A stretch of DNA of 64,000 nt from Muribaculum intestinale (GCF_002201515.1 NZ_CP021421.1:2170001-2234000), one strand, 5' to 3'. Positions 15,326 through 25,024 are shown, numbered from the stretch's first letter. Numbers and translations: made by a program. Notes: a model not told the origin generated them from the sequence alone.

Positions 15326-17527
15326 ATGAACCTTAAGTTATCCATGGCATATGCCTCTCTCCTGGCACTGCCTATGCTCGGCTTGTCAGACATTTCTGCC
15401 GAGATTGTCCATGTGTCTACACCTGCCACATCGCTTGTGCTGAAGGCTGACAAGGGCAAGGAATTACGCTTCTACCACTACGGTGATAAATTAAGTGATG
15501 AGGATATCCGGTCGATGACGTCATCCGGCGCTCCGGCTGTAAACGCATATCCTCCTTATGGAATGAACACGCGTCGCGAGACAGCCGTGGCCGCCACCCA
15601 TACCGACGGCAATATGACACTCGACCTTGTTGTCGACCGTGTGGAGCGTGAGGGAAATGTCACTTCGGTGAGTCTTAAAGACAAGTATTATCCCTTCTAC
15701 GTGCGGCTCAATTACCGCACTTATCCGGAGACTGATATCATAGAAATGTGGAGTGATATATCACATGGCGAGAAGGGCGATGTGGTTCTTTCTGAATACG
15801 CTTCCGGATATATTGCCCTCCCTTACGGCGACGTATGGACCAGCAATCTGTATGGCGAATGGGCCAAGGAGGGCTGGCTTGAGGAGTTGCCTCTTCCACA
15901 TGGCGTGAAGGTAGTCAAGTCGCGCGATCAGCTTCGTCCCAATCATGCCGCTCATGGCGAAATGATGTTCTCGCTCGACGGCAAGCCTCAGGAACGCAGT
16001 GGCCGCATAGTCGGCGCCGCTTTATGCTACCCCGGAGCGTTCAAGCTGCGCACGCTTAACGATAACAGCAATTGGATTCACTTCTTTGCCGGTATCAACG
16101 AGGAGCATTCTCCGTATCATCTGGCAAAGGGAGAGACATTCACTACTCCCGTCCTGGCCGTTACATACAGCAACAACGGTATGGGGCAGGTGAGCCGCAA
16201 CTTCCACCGTTGGGGCCGTGATACCAAACTCGCCCATGGCGACAAGTTGCGCGATGTGCTGCTTAACTCATGGGAGGGTGTCTATTTCGACATAAAGGAG
16301 CACGAGATGGTGCAGATGATGGAGGATATTGCCTCTCTTGGCGGCGAACTGTTTGTGATGGACGACGGATGGTTTGGCCATAAATATCCCCGCGACAACA
16401 ATCAGCAGGGGCTTGGCGACTGGGTGGTCGATACCAATAAACTCCCCAATGGCATAAAGGGACTGACCGGTGCTGCAAAGAAGTCGGGTGTAAAGTTCGG
16501 TATATGGATTGAGCCGGAGATGCTCGACGAGAAGAGTGAGCTTTATGAAAAGCATCCTGAGTATATTATCAAGGCGTCAAACCGTGCAAATATGCCCGGG
16601 CGCGGTAAAGCGCAGGTGGCGCTCGACCTGGCCAATCCGAAATGTCAGGATATAGTGTTCACCATAGTCGACACGCTAATGACAAAGTATCCGGAAATCG
16701 CCTACATAAAATGGGATGCAAACAACGCAATGGCAATACATGGCTCGCAGTATCTGTCGACCGACCGTCAGAGCCACAACAATATCGAGTACTGGCGTGG
16801 GCTTACGAAGACGCTCGACCGTATTCGTGCCAAGCATCCCGATGTAGTGATACAGGCGTGTTCAAGCGGTGGCGGACGTGTCAACTACGGCTATCTGCCA
16901 TGGTTTGACGAGTATTGGACCAGCGACAATACCGATGCTCTGCAGCGTGTATATATCCAGTGGGGCACAAGCTATTTCTTCCCTGCGATAGGTATGGGCA
17001 GCCATATCAGCGCCGCGCCCAATCATCAGACCGGACGGCGTACTTCGTTGAAATACCGTACCGACGTGGCCATGGCCGGACGTCTCGGCATGGAGCTTCA
17101 GCCTAAGGATATGACCGTTGCTGAAAAGGAGCAGACACGTCGTGCCATAGCCGACTATAAAGCCATACGTCCTGTGGTGCAACTCGGCGACCTGTATCGT
17201 CTCCAGTCGCCCTTCGACAAGAAGGGAGTGGCATCACTGATGTATGTGTCACCCGACAAGAAGCAGGCTGCTTTCTTCTGGTGGAAGACCGAGTCGATGG
17301 CTGCCGAGCAGCTCCACCGCGTACCTATGGATGGCCTCGACCCCGATAAAATCTATCGTGTTAAGGAGCTTAACCGCATCGACAACAAAGCGCTCCCGTT
17401 TGAGGGCAAGACTTTCAGCGGACGTGCTCTCATGTCAAACGGTCTGCCGATGCCGGCGTTCCACAGTGTAGATAAAGCTGATGCCACCGACTTCTCTTCG
17501 CGTGTGTTGGTGCTTGAGGCTCTGTGA
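15326..17527 (+). CDS. Alpha-galactosidase, GH36 family
   Basis: A 733-residue exported enzyme with a signal peptide ending near DISAE (residue ~26). Domains in order: an N-terminal beta-supersandwich (to ~residue 300), a (beta/alpha)8 catalytic barrel (~310-620), and a C-terminal beta-sandwich. The barrel shows FVMDDGWFGHK, WIEPEM, the nucleophile D464 (YIKWDANN) and the acid/base D534 (WTSDNTDA), with CSSGGGRV between them. It removes terminal alpha-galactose from melibiose, raffinose or galactomannan-type glycans, probably in the periplasm. It is a single gene with its own promoter; no susC/susD pair is adjacent. Confidence 0.95.
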   Translation: MNLKLSMAYASLLALPMLGLSDISAEIVHVSTPATSLVLKADKGKELRFYHYGDKLSDEDIRSMTSSGAPAVNAYPPYGMNTRRETAVAATHTDGNMTLDLVVDRVEREGNVTSVSLKDKYYPFYVRLNYRTYPETDIIEMWSDISHGEKGDVVLSEYASGYIALPYGDVWTSNLYGEWAKEGWLEELPLPHGVKVVKSRDQLRPNHAAHGEMMFSLDGKPQERSGRIVGAALCYPGAFKLRTLNDNSNWIHFFAGINEEHSPYHLAKGETFTTPVLAVTYSNNGMGQVSRNFHRWGRDTKLAHGDKLRDVLLNSWEGVYFDIKEHEMVQMMEDIASLGGELFVMDDGWFGHKYPRDNNQQGLGDWVVDTNKLPNGIKGLTGAAKKSGVKFGIWIEPEMLDEKSELYEKHPEYIIKASNRANMPGRGKAQVALDLANPKCQDIVFTIVDTLMTKYPEIAYIKWDANNAMAIHGSQYLSTDRQSHNNIEYWRGLTKTLDRIRAKHPDVVIQACSSGGGRVNYGYLPWFDEYWTSDNTDALQRVYIQWGTSYFFPAIGMGSHISAAPNHQTGRRTSLKYRTDVAMAGRLGMELQPKDMTVAEKEQTRRAIADYKAIRPVVQLGDLYRLQSPFDKKGVASLMYVSPDKKQAAFFWWKTESMAAEQLHRVPMDGLDPDKIYRVKELNRIDNKALPFEGKTFSGRALMSNGLPMPAFHSVDKADATDFSSRVLVLEAL

Positions 17528-17530
17528 TTT

Positions 17531-17562
17531 TTTGTCTGTCTCATCAAAATTCGATATTTTTG
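17531..17562 (+). promoter_or_regulatory. Promoter of the 5'-nucleotidase gene
   Basis: TTTG (17531-17534), 20 bases, TATTTTTG (17555-17562). It begins 4 bases after the alpha-galactosidase stop codon. Confidence 0.7.
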
Positions 17563-17605
17563 CATGGAAGTGGCGTCCATACCGTCCGCTTCCATGCAAT
17601 TTTTA
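17562..17605 (+). terminator. Terminator of the alpha-galactosidase gene
   Basis: GCATGGAAG (17562-17570) pairs with CTTCCATGC (17589-17597), followed by AATTTTTA. It overlaps the expected start of the nucleotidase transcript, so it may also form a hairpin at that mRNA's 5' end. Confidence 0.6.
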
Positions 17606-17667
17606 TAAGCTACCGATTAATGTGCCGGCTGCATGTAGCGATGTATGCCGGTGATGAAATTTTAATT

Positions 17668-19398
17668 ATGAGAAGAATCTCTATACTTGCCATGGCTGCG
17701 CTTTGCGGAGCCACTCTTTTTGCCGAAGATGTAAAGTTGCGAATGCTTCAGACAAGCGACGTGCACGGCAATTTCTATCCCTACAATTTTATTACCGGAG
17801 AGCCATCCGACGGCAGTTTGGCGCGTGTGGCCTCTGCCGTCAGAGACGTGCGCAGCCGGATGGGCGACGATGCTGTCATCGTTGTCGACAACGGCGATAT
17901 ACTTCAGGGGCAGCCTACAGTATATTATTATAATTATGTCGATACCGTTTCTCCCCATATTGCAGCTCGTATGCTCGACTTTATAGGATACGACGCCGGC
18001 ACAATCGGCAACCACGACGTAGAGACGGGACGCAAGGTGATGGACCGCTGGGCCGCGGAGTGCTCAATGCCTGTGCTCGGCGCCAATGTAATAAATACCG
18101 CTACAGGCGAACCTCACTTCCGCCCATATACCGTAATCAATCGCAAGGGTATAAAGATTGCCGTGCTCGGAATGATTACCCCCGGCATACCGGCGTGGTT
18201 GCCCGAGGTATTGTGGCAAGGGCTCCGTTTTGACGACATGGAGGAGACTGCCCGCAAATGGGTGCCAGTAATCATGGAGCGCGAGTATCCCGATGTGCTT
18301 GTCGGTCTGTTCCACTCGGGTCAGGCCGGCAATATTCTTGTAAACTACAAGGAGAATGCATCGCTCGAGGTGGCTCAGCGGGTGCCTGGGTTCGATGTTG
18401 TACTCATGGGACACGACCACCGCACTGAAAACAAATGGACTGTAAATGTCGACGGTGACAGCGTATTGGTGATGAATCCGGCCAACAATGCCGTGCACCT
18501 TGTGGATGTCGAGATGACTTTCAGTGTCGACAGCCTCGGACATGTTGTCGGCAAAAAAATCGACGGACATATCTCCGACATGGATTCTTATGAGCCAGAC
18601 AGTCTGTTTATGGCAGAATTCGCACCGCAGATGGCTACGATAAAGGAGTATGTCGACACTCCTATCGGTACTATGACACGAGGTATAACCACTCGCAACG
18701 CCTACTTCGGACCGTCGGCGTTTGTCGACCTCATACATGAACTTCAGCTCGGCATTACAGGCGCTGACGTATCGTTTGTGGCGCCGCTGAGCTACGATGC
18801 GTCTATTCCTGCGGGAGAGATTACCGTAAGCGACATGTTCAATCTCTACAAGTATGAGAACATGCTGTATGTAATGGACCTAACCGGAGAGGAGATAAAG
18901 AATTATCTGGAACGCTCATACGGATTGTGGACACAGCAGATGAAATCGGCCGATGACCACATGATGCTGTTCAGCGACGGTACGCGCAGTGGCGACCAGA
19001 CCCACTCCAAACTGAAAAACGCAAGCTACAATTTCGACTCTGCCGCGGGCATAATATACGAGGTCGATGTTACCCGACCCGAAGGCGAGAAGATTACCAT
19101 ACTCCGTATGGCCGACGGGCGTCCGTTTGACCTTGCACAGCATTATAAAGTGGCTCTAAACTCCTATAGGGGCAACGGGGGCGGCGAACTGCTGACCAAG
19201 GGTGCCGGCATCCCGCACTCCGAGTTGCCGTCGCGTATCATCAGTGCTACCGACCGCGATCTCCGCCACTATCTCACCGAATATATCCGTGAACACGGCA
19301 AAGTAAATCCTCGTCCGCTCAACCAATGGAAGTTCGTGCCTGAAAAGCTGGCACGCCAGGCAGCCAAGCGCGACAGAGCCATCATGTTCGGCAAGTAA
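17668..19398 (+). CDS. 5'-nucleotidase / 2',3'-cyclic phosphodiesterase family protein
   Basis: A 576-residue exported metallophosphatase. The open frame begins 48 codons earlier, but the ATG at 17668 starts the signal peptide (MRRISILAMAALCGATLFAE). The N-terminal metallophosphoesterase domain shows QTSDVHGNF (D31, H33), the IGNHDVE motif and GHDHRTE. The C-terminal 5'-nucleotidase domain (~residues 330-530) has the substrate-binding pattern FVAPLSYDASIPAGEIT and the NSYRGNGGG motif. It hydrolyses nucleotides or cyclic phosphodiesters in the periplasm for purine and phosphate salvage. Confidence 0.92.
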   Translation: MRRISILAMAALCGATLFAEDVKLRMLQTSDVHGNFYPYNFITGEPSDGSLARVASAVRDVRSRMGDDAVIVVDNGDILQGQPTVYYYNYVDTVSPHIAARMLDFIGYDAGTIGNHDVETGRKVMDRWAAECSMPVLGANVINTATGEPHFRPYTVINRKGIKIAVLGMITPGIPAWLPEVLWQGLRFDDMEETARKWVPVIMEREYPDVLVGLFHSGQAGNILVNYKENASLEVAQRVPGFDVVLMGHDHRTENKWTVNVDGDSVLVMNPANNAVHLVDVEMTFSVDSLGHVVGKKIDGHISDMDSYEPDSLFMAEFAPQMATIKEYVDTPIGTMTRGITTRNAYFGPSAFVDLIHELQLGITGADVSFVAPLSYDASIPAGEITVSDMFNLYKYENMLYVMDLTGEEIKNYLERSYGLWTQQMKSADDHMMLFSDGTRSGDQTHSKLKNASYNFDSAAGIIYEVDVTRPEGEKITILRMADGRPFDLAQHYKVALNSYRGNGGGELLTKGAGIPHSELPSRIISATDRDLRHYLTEYIREHGKVNPRPLNQWKFVPEKLARQAAKRDRAIMFGK

Positions 19399-19402
19399 CA
19401 GC

Positions 19403-19447
19403 AAAACGCCGCACTACCGGTTTTTTCGGTGTGCGGCGTTGTTATTT
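19403..19447 (+). terminator. Terminator after the 5'-nucleotidase gene
   Basis: AACGCCGCAC pairs with GTGCGGCGTT (19431-19440) across a T-rich loop, followed by GTTATTTT. Confidence 0.75.
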
Positions 19448-19477
19448 TGTCGAGTATGACTCGGTGCTATATGGAGG

Positions 19478-20431
19478 TTAGAGCAAGCGGTCGCGGATGG
19501 CGTAGCGCGGACGATGCTTTACTTCGGTATATATTTTGCCTACATACTCACCTACTATGCCGATGGCCATTAATGTAAGGGAGCCGAGAAACCATATGGA
19601 GATAATCAGCGACGTCCAGCCCGAGATTGTGCTGTGGGAGAAGTAGCTTGCGAATACCCAGATTGCTACCGCGATGTCGATAATCAGCAGTATGAGGCCT
19701 ACGACAAAAATAATGCGTATCGGCTTGGATGAGAACGACGTGATGCCGTCGACTGAGAAGCTGAGCATCTTGGCGAGCGGATATTTCGACTCGCCGGCCA
19801 CACGTTCGTGGCGCTCGTAGGTCACAATCGCCGTGTCAAGGCCGAGCTGTGGTATTATGCCTCGCAGAAACAGGTTGCTTTCGCCATATTCCGACAGCAG
19901 GTCGAGAGCCCTGGCGCTCAGCAGACGGTAATCGGCATGGTCGTAGACGGTGTCGAGGCCCATATGGTGCTGCAGTGAATAGAAAGCGTGTGCGGTCGAA
20001 CGCTTGAACCATGTGTCTGTGGCACGGCTTGAGCGCACTCCGTACACAATCTCTTTGCCGAGACGAAACTCCTCTACCATGCGTACTATTGCTTCCGGGT
20101 CGTCCTGCAGGTCGGCGTCAATCGATATGGCTGCATCGCACATATCGCGTACTGCCATCAGTCCGGCAAGCAGGGCGTACTGGTGCCCGCGGTTGTGGGC
20201 GAGCGATATGCCTTTGATGCGCGTGTCGTCGGAGTGAAGCTGTTCGATTACCTGCCATGTGCCGTCGCGGCTTCCGTCGTTGCTGCACATTATGAAGCTG
20301 TCGAGGGCCACAAGACCGTCGGCGGCCATGCGGTCGAGCAGAGAGAGTATGCGTGCCGATGTAATCGGGAGCGCTTCTTCCTCGTTGTAGCATGGGATTA
20401 CGATTGCGATACGCGGCAGTGGAGATGACAT
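19478..20431 (-). CDS. Glycosyltransferase family 2, polyprenyl-phosphate type (GtrB/DPM1-like)
   Basis: A 317-residue protein. The GT-A domain (residues ~1-225) shows IVIPCYNEEE, SNDGSRDGTW, and the DxD-like ISIDADLQDDPEAI. Two C-terminal membrane helices follow (IIFVVGLILLIIDIAVAIWVF and LIISIWFLGSLTLMAIGIVGEY), then a YTEVKHRPRY tail. This layout matches enzymes that move a sugar from a nucleotide donor to a polyprenyl phosphate on the cytoplasmic face for glycan modification. The acceptor partner is not nearby. It is downstream of proS on the same strand, separated by a long palindrome. Confidence 0.9.
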   Translation of the reverse strand: MSSPLPRIAIVIPCYNEEEALPITSARILSLLDRMAADGLVALDSFIMCSNDGSRDGTWQVIEQLHSDDTRIKGISLAHNRGHQYALLAGLMAVRDMCDAAISIDADLQDDPEAIVRMVEEFRLGKEIVYGVRSSRATDTWFKRSTAHAFYSLQHHMGLDTVYDHADYRLLSARALDLLSEYGESNLFLRGIIPQLGLDTAIVTYERHERVAGESKYPLAKMLSFSVDGITSFSSKPIRIIFVVGLILLIIDIAVAIWVFASYFSHSTISGWTSLIISIWFLGSLTLMAIGIVGEYVGKIYTEVKHRPRYAIRDRLL

Positions 20432-20453
20432 GGCTCGGATATTTAGAAAGTGG

Positions 20454-20493
20454 AATGCTTATGTAGAGGGATGCATCCCTCTACATAAGCATT
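20454..20493. repeat. 40-base perfect palindrome between proS and the glycosyltransferase gene
   Basis: Bases 20454-20493 equal their own reverse complement, with the centre GGATGCATCC and ends AATGCTT/AAGCATT. As RNA it would form a ~18-pair hairpin with a tiny loop in either direction. There is no T-run after it on the minus strand, so it is not a standard intrinsic terminator, though it may still stop transcription or protect the proS 3' end. Confidence 0.85.
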
Positions 20494-20508
20494 GTATGTC
20501 GGTAAAAA

Positions 20509-21990
20509 TCAATAGTTGCGGGCGAAAATCACACGGCGTGCCGAAGGCTTGCCGGTGTAGATACAAGTGCCGGGAGTGGTGTCGCCGTCGAAGGGGATAC
20601 AGCGTATGGTGGCCTTTGTCTCTTCCTTGATTTTCTCTTCAGTCTCGGTTGTTCCGTCCCAGTGTGCGAGCAGGAATCCGCCCTTCTCGATTTCGGTCTT
20701 GAATTCCTCCCAGGTGTCGACGGGGCGTGTCATGCTCTCGCGGAGGCGGAGTGCCTTGTTGTAGATACCCTGCTGAATCTCTTCAAGAAGTGTGGCAACA
20801 TATTCGGCGATGCCTTCGAGGGGTGCGGAGTGCTTCTCGAGTGTGTCGCGGCGCATTATCTCGACAGTGCCTTCCTCGATGTCGCGTGCGCCGATGGCGA
20901 GACGTACGGGGATACCCTTTAGCTCGTAGTCGGCAAACTTGAATCCCGGACGGCGGTTTTCGGCGTCGTCATACTTGACACTGATGCCGAGCTCGCGCAG
21001 ACGGTTGATGATGGGGTCGACATGTGCCGAGATGGCGGCGAGCTGGTCGGCGTTCTTGTAGATGGGGATTATCACTACCTGGATGGGGGCGATGTGGGGA
21101 GGGAGCACAAGGCCGTTGTCGTCGGAGTGGGTCATGATGAGTGCGCCCATAAGGCGGGTAGATACTCCCCATGATGTGGCCCATACGTATTCGGGCTTGT
21201 TCTCCTTGTTGACGAAGGTCACGTCGAACGCCTTGGCGAAGTTTTGGCCGAGGAAGTGGGAGGTGCCCGACTGGAGAGCCTTTCCGTCCTGCATCATGGC
21301 CTCGATGGTGTAGGTGTTGATGGCGCCGGCAAAGCGTTCGTTGGCGCTCTTCACGCCTTTTACCACAGGCACGGCAAGATACTTCTCGGCGAAATCAGCG
21401 TATACGTCGAGCATCTGGATAGCGCGAGCCTCGGCCTCTTCGGAAGTGGCGTGGGCTGTGTGGCCCTCCTGCCAGAGGAATTCAGCGGTGCGGAGGAACA
21501 TGCGTGTACGCATCTCCCAGCGCAATACGTTGCACCACTGGTTGCAGAGGATAGGAAGGTCGCGGTATGAATTGATCCAGTTGCGGTAGGTGTTCCAGAT
21601 GATTGTCTCGGAAGTGGGGCGGATGATTAACTCCTCTTCGAGGCGTGCCTCGGGGTCGACCACTACTCCCGAGCCGTCGGGTGCGTTCATGAGACGGTGG
21701 TGTGTCACTACGGCACATTCCTTGGCAAATCCCTCGACATGTTCGGCCTCACGGGAGAGGAACGATTTGGGGATAAGCAGGGGGAAGTATGCGTTGCGCA
21801 CGTCGGTGGCCTTGAACATGTCGTCGAGATAGCGCTGCATCTTTTCCCAGATGGCGTAGCCGTAGGGTTTGATTACCATGCAGCCGCGCACTGCGCTCTG
21901 TTCGGCCAAATCGGCCTTGACCACCAGTTCGTTGTACCATTTTGAGTAGTCCTCACTGCGCTTGGTGAGGTTTTTCAGTTCTTTTGCCAT
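20509..21990 (-). CDS. proS: Prolyl-tRNA synthetase, form without inserted editing domain
   Basis: A 493-residue class II synthetase charging tRNA-Pro. It shows class II motifs: the catalytic core from [46 protein letters not shown], and [16 protein letters not shown]. An anticodon-binding domain (VVIIPIYKN...) and a C-terminal domain ending RRVIFARNY follow. This is the archaeal/eukaryotic-like architecture without the INS editing domain, so it cannot itself clear misacylated Ala- or Cys-tRNA-Pro. A YbaK-type deacylase is encoded at 33602 in this window. Confidence 0.96.
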   Translation of the reverse strand: MAKELKNLTKRSEDYSKWYNELVVKADLAEQSAVRGCMVIKPYGYAIWEKMQRYLDDMFKATDVRNAYFPLLIPKSFLSREAEHVEGFAKECAVVTHHRLMNAPDGSGVVVDPEARLEEELIIRPTSETIIWNTYRNWINSYRDLPILCNQWCNVLRWEMRTRMFLRTAEFLWQEGHTAHATSEEAEARAIQMLDVYADFAEKYLAVPVVKGVKSANERFAGAINTYTIEAMMQDGKALQSGTSHFLGQNFAKAFDVTFVNKENKPEYVWATSWGVSTRLMGALIMTHSDDNGLVLPPHIAPIQVVIIPIYKNADQLAAISAHVDPIINRLRELGISVKYDDAENRRPGFKFADYELKGIPVRLAIGARDIEEGTVEIMRRDTLEKHSAPLEGIAEYVATLLEEIQQGIYNKALRLRESMTRPVDTWEEFKTEIEKGGFLLAHWDGTTETEEKIKEETKATIRCIPFDGDTTPGTCIYTGKPSARRVIFARNY

Positions 21991-22039
21991 TGCAGGTATA
22001 TGATTTTTTGTTCTTTTCTTATAGATGTGTTGACACCTG

Positions 22040-22047
22040 CAAATTTA
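22040..22047 (-). promoter_or_regulatory. -7 box upstream of proS
   Basis: On the minus strand TAAATTTG at 22047-22040, ~50 bases before the proS start. No good -33 box was seen. Confidence 0.4.
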
Positions 22048-22117
22048 CGAAAAAATGTGGTAACAGACAGACTTACCGAGCAACTTATCGTGACGTTCAT
22101 CACGTGTACATATACAT

Positions 22118-22149
22118 AAAGCACGGCAATCGGTTAATTGCCGTGCTTT
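22118..22149 (-). terminator. Terminator after rpmH
   Basis: A perfect 13-pair stem (AAAGCACGGCAAT with ATTGCCGTGCTTT) and a 6-base loop lie ~30 bases past the rpmH stop. Confidence 0.75.
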
Positions 22150-22178
22150 GATGAGTTTACTTATGTAAGAGAGGGATA

Positions 22179-22334
22179 TTATTTGCGGGCGATGGTATCG
22201 CTTACGGTGAGGTGGACGCGACCCTTGGCACGACGACGTGCGAGGACCTTGCGACCGTTGGGAGTGGACATACGTTCACGGAAACCGTGCTTGTTTACTC
22301 TCTTGCGGTTGGAGGGCTGGAATGTTCTCTTCAT
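22179..22334 (-). CDS. rpmH: 50S ribosomal protein L34
   Basis: A 51-residue basic protein beginning [20 protein letters not shown] and containing the L34 signature [18 protein letters not shown], then [12 protein letters not shown]. The length matches the family. In many bacteria rpmH neighbours dnaA or rnpA; here it stands alone with its own promoter (22410-22441) and terminator, as is common in Bacteroidetes. Confidence 0.97.
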   Translation of the reverse strand: MKRTFQPSNRKRVNKHGFRERMSTPNGRKVLARRRAKGRVHLTVSDTIARK

Positions 22335-22409
22335 TGCAGTATAATGTTTTGTTGTTATTAATCAAGGTGTCACGGCATGCGCATAATGCGGGCTGTGGTA
22401 AATCGCGTG

Positions 22410-22441
22410 CAAAATTACGCAAAACATTTATATTTTGCAAA
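22410..22441 (-). promoter_or_regulatory. Promoter of rpmH
   Basis: On the minus strand TTTG (22441-22438), 20 bases, TAATTTTG (22417-22410). The leader is ~70 bases. Confidence 0.75.
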
Positions 22442-22496
22442 TGTTGCGTTAAATTCCGTGCGCGAAAAATTTTGCGGGCGTGATGTCTGCTGTCAA

Positions 22497-23153
22497 TCAG
22501 GATGATGACGACATAATCAGCCTGTCGGAGGAGATGGTAAATCCGCGTGCTCCGGCGAGTGCCGCCTTAAGGCATCCTGGGTCGGTAATGTATAGCTTGG
22601 GCTTAAGTGCGGAGGGGAAACGTGAGAAATATCCGTCAGATGATACGTACCACCGGCAGTTGACCGCGCCGAAGAGCCGCGGAATGTCGCGGTACATGGC
22701 GGCAAGGCGCGAACGTACCGGCACGACTATGCCTGTACGTCCGTCGGGTAGCTCCATCACTCCGACGAAACGGGGCTTTCGGCTTGCTTCGGGCGTGGCC
22801 GAAAGCCGGATGGAGATATTGCGTCCGTGTGTGCGGTTGATTTCATCCATCATGGCGCGAAACGCCGGGCCGTGGGGAGTCTCACGCGGTCCGTAGAGGT
22901 CAATCCAGTAGTGAATCATCTCATGGATTATCACATCGTCGAGGGCATCGGGCTCAAGGTCGAAGGCACTGCTTATGCTTATCGAGCGCGTGTGGACTAT
23001 GCCTGATCGGCTACGCGACGTGCGGTGGGAGAAGCTCCCTGCACGTGTGGCGGCGGAACTTACGCGCAGCGGTATGCGCGGCAGTCGGCCCCCGAATATC
23101 CGCTCATTAAACCTGTTGAACCGGTCGCACAGTATCGGCAGAGTGACGGTCAT
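22497..23153 (-). CDS. SprT-like zinc metalloprotease
   Basis: A 218-residue protein with the SprT-like zincin motif at H77-H81 (IIHEMIHYW) after the strand FGGRLPRIPLRV. A third ligand is likely in HGPAFRAMM. The family includes SPRTN/SprT; bacterial members are little studied, and the eukaryotic ones digest DNA-protein crosslinks. The start overlaps the upstream S4-protein gene by 4 bases (ATGA), so translation is coupled. A C-terminal part of ~100 residues with a VNCRWYVSSDGYF segment may be the zinc-ribbon-like region, but no clear cysteine knuckle is present. Confidence 0.85.
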   Translation of the reverse strand: MTVTLPILCDRFNRFNERIFGGRLPRIPLRVSSAATRAGSFSHRTSRSRSGIVHTRSISISSAFDLEPDALDDVIIHEMIHYWIDLYGPRETPHGPAFRAMMDEINRTHGRNISIRLSATPEASRKPRFVGVMELPDGRTGIVVPVRSRLAAMYRDIPRLFGAVNCRWYVSSDGYFSRFPSALKPKLYITDPGCLKAALAGARGFTISSDRLIMSSSS

Positions 23154-23581
23154 TCGTCGTCGGAATCGAAGTCAAAATCAAAGTCCCAGCCGTCGTCCAT
23201 GGCTTCCTCTTTGAATCGCGACAGCTCGCGGCCTTCGCGTTTGGTAGGTCGACCGAGGCCCTTGCGGCGGTCGATGAATCCGCTTATCTTCACTACCTCG
23301 AGCAGGTCGAGTTCCGACTGAGGGGTGATGTTTTCAAGATAGTCGGGCACGAGCCGGGCGCCGAGTCGGTTGGCGGTGAGTGCTTTCACTCGGAAAGAGT
23401 AGGTGACGGGCGGCTTTCGCACGCTTATCACGTCGCCCTCCTTCACTGTCCTCGACGGTTTTACGGCAACTCCACCCATCAGCACCCGGCCCTTCTTGCA
23501 GGCATCGGTGGCGATGGTGCGGGTCTTGAATATTCGGGTCGCCCACATCCATTTGTCAATCCGTTCTTCAGTCAGTGGCAT
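23150..23581 (-). CDS. S4-domain RNA-binding protein, Hsp15/RqcP-like
   Basis: A 143-residue protein from the ATG at 23581; the upstream extension of the frame only reads through pth. The S4 domain occupies residues ~6-65 ([27 protein letters not shown], then [17 protein letters not shown]). The tail has [14 protein letters not shown] and an acidic end ([11 protein letters not shown]). Hsp15 in E. coli binds 50S subunits that carry stuck peptidyl-tRNA; the Firmicutes relative RqcP works in ribosome quality control. The start overlaps the end of pth by 14 bases and the end overlaps sprT by 4, so the three genes are tightly coupled. Confidence 0.9.
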   Translation of the reverse strand: MPLTEERIDKWMWATRIFKTRTIATDACKKGRVLMGGVAVKPSRTVKEGDVISVRKPPVTYSFRVKALTANRLGARLVPDYLENITPQSELDLLEVVKISGFIDRRKGLGRPTKREGRELSRFKEEAMDDGWDFDFDFDSDDE

Positions 23582-24191
23582 TGTTGTCAGTGTTTTTTGA
23601 GGTGGCCGTCCCCTTGGCCGGGGCCGGGCCGTTATTGTTGAAGTTGCACATGGCAAACTGTATGCCGCTCAGACAGAACGCCTTGATGGCATCGCACGCT
23701 ATCTCGATGCGCTGTGGCAACTCCTCGCGCTGTGCGGGGGTGAAGCGGCCGAGCACGTAGTCTATCTGGCATCCGCGGGGAAAGTCGTTGCCTATGCCGA
23801 AGCGCAGACGCGGGTAGGCGGCCGACCCAAGCATCTGGGCGATGTTCTTCAGGCCGTTGTGGCCCGCATCGGAGCCCGACGGCTTAAGGCGTATAGCTCC
23901 GAAGGGGAGGGCTATGTCGTCGACGAGCACGAGTATGTGGTTGTTGTCGATACCTTCCTTCTCCTTCCAGTAGCGCACGGCATTGCCCGAGAGGTTCATG
24001 TAGGTCGACGGCTTCACGAGCGTCAGCAGTTTGTTTTTCAGACGCATGTGGGCCACGTCGCCATAGCGGTCGGTGGTAAAAGAAATATTGGATGCCTCGG
24101 CAAAGGCATCCAATATCATAAATCCTATGTTGTGGCGGGTTCCACGGTATTCGTCGCCGATGTTGCCCAGCCCTACAATCAGGTATTTCAT
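23568..24191 (-). CDS. pth: Peptidyl-tRNA hydrolase
   Basis: A 207-residue enzyme that frees tRNA from peptidyl-tRNA. The catalytic set is visible: N10 and H20 in [21 protein letters not shown]91 in [10 protein letters not shown], and N112 in DAGHNGLKN. Other family motifs include [10 protein letters not shown] and RLRFGIG. The last ~20 residues are a low-complexity Asn/Thr/Ala tail beyond the usual end. The gene lies 17 bases after rplY and overlaps the S4-protein gene. Confidence 0.96.
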   Translation of the reverse strand: MKYLIVGLGNIGDEYRGTRHNIGFMILDAFAEASNISFTTDRYGDVAHMRLKNKLLTLVKPSTYMNLSGNAVRYWKEKEGIDNNHILVLVDDIALPFGAIRLKPSGSDAGHNGLKNIAQMLGSAAYPRLRFGIGNDFPRGCQIDYVLGRFTPAQREELPQRIEIACDAIKAFCLSGIQFAMCNFNNNGPAPAKGTATSKNTDNNATD

Positions 24192-24208
24192 TGGCAGTAA
24201 CCGGATGA

Positions 24209-24853
24209 TTATGCCTTGGCAGCGGCACCACGTGCGGCACGTGTGAGCTGTACGGCGCAGACAACGGCGTTCTTGGCGTTGACGAGCTCGAGGCCTTCGA
24301 AGTGGAGTTCGCCTACCTGGAGGGTCTTGCCGAGGCCGAGGTTGTCGATGTTGATTACCACGCGTTCGGGTATCTGGGTGTAGGGAGCCTTTACTTTGAG
24401 CTTCTTCATAGAGAGCTGGAGCTTACCACCGGCTTTCACACCTTCGGCGTGGCCTTCGAGCTTCACGGGTACTTCAACTACCACAGGCTTGTTTTCGTTA
24501 ACCTCGAGGAGGTCGATGTGGAGCACGGTGTCCTTTACGGGGTGGAACTGTACTTCGCGGAGCACTGCATTGCGCTTCTCACCGTTTACTTCGAGCTCAA
24601 TAGCGAATACGTCGGGAGTATAGAGGAGCTTGCGCACGTCGTCGTTATTTACTACGATATCGGTAGTGATGATGCCTTTGCCGTTGCCGATCTCCACGAG
24701 CTTTTCACCGGGCTTGAGAGCTGTGGTGTAGGGGAGGGTAACGATTTCGCCGCCATTGAGGACAGCGGGGATGAGGCCCTCGGCGCGGAGGGTCTTGGCA
24801 GCCTTCTTGCCGAGGTCGGTACGGGGCTGTGCCGCAAGATTGTAAGTCTTCAT
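24209..24853 (-). CDS. rplY: 50S ribosomal protein L25 (general stress protein Ctc type)
   Basis: A 214-residue long-form L25, which binds 5S rRNA. The start at 24853 is chosen because [23 protein letters not shown] is the usual beginning; ten more codons are open upstream. The L25 domain (~residues 4-95) contains [14 protein letters not shown] and the C-terminal TL5/Ctc beta domain follows ([18 protein letters not shown]). The Ala-rich tail ends ARGAAAKA. It is the first gene of the rplY-pth-S4-sprT operon. Confidence 0.96.
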   Translation of the reverse strand: MKTYNLAAQPRTDLGKKAAKTLRAEGLIPAVLNGGEIVTLPYTTALKPGEKLVEIGNGKGIITTDIVVNNDDVRKLLYTPDVFAIELEVNGEKRNAVLREVQFHPVKDTVLHIDLLEVNENKPVVVEVPVKLEGHAEGVKAGGKLQLSMKKLKVKAPYTQIPERVVINIDNLGLGKTLQVGELHFEGLELVNAKNAVVCAVQLTRAARGAAAKA

Positions 24854-24932
24854 TTTGTTGGAATAAAAAATTGTGTTACTCAAAATTAGAGCTTTCTAAT
24901 TTCCCATCACACGGGGATGCTAAAAAGCGGTG

Positions 24933-24963
24933 CAAAGGTAGTGATTTCGGGCGAATTATCAAA
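24933..24963 (-). promoter_or_regulatory. Promoter of the rplY-pth-S4-sprT operon
   Basis: On the minus strand TTTG (24963-24960), 19 bases, TACCTTTG (24940-24933), ~80 bases before the rplY start. Confidence 0.75.
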
Positions 24964-25024
24964 ATGCAGACGCGAAATTCTGTATAATTCCGCATGGCGA
25001 TTGTCTAATGGATTGTCTGTGAGG

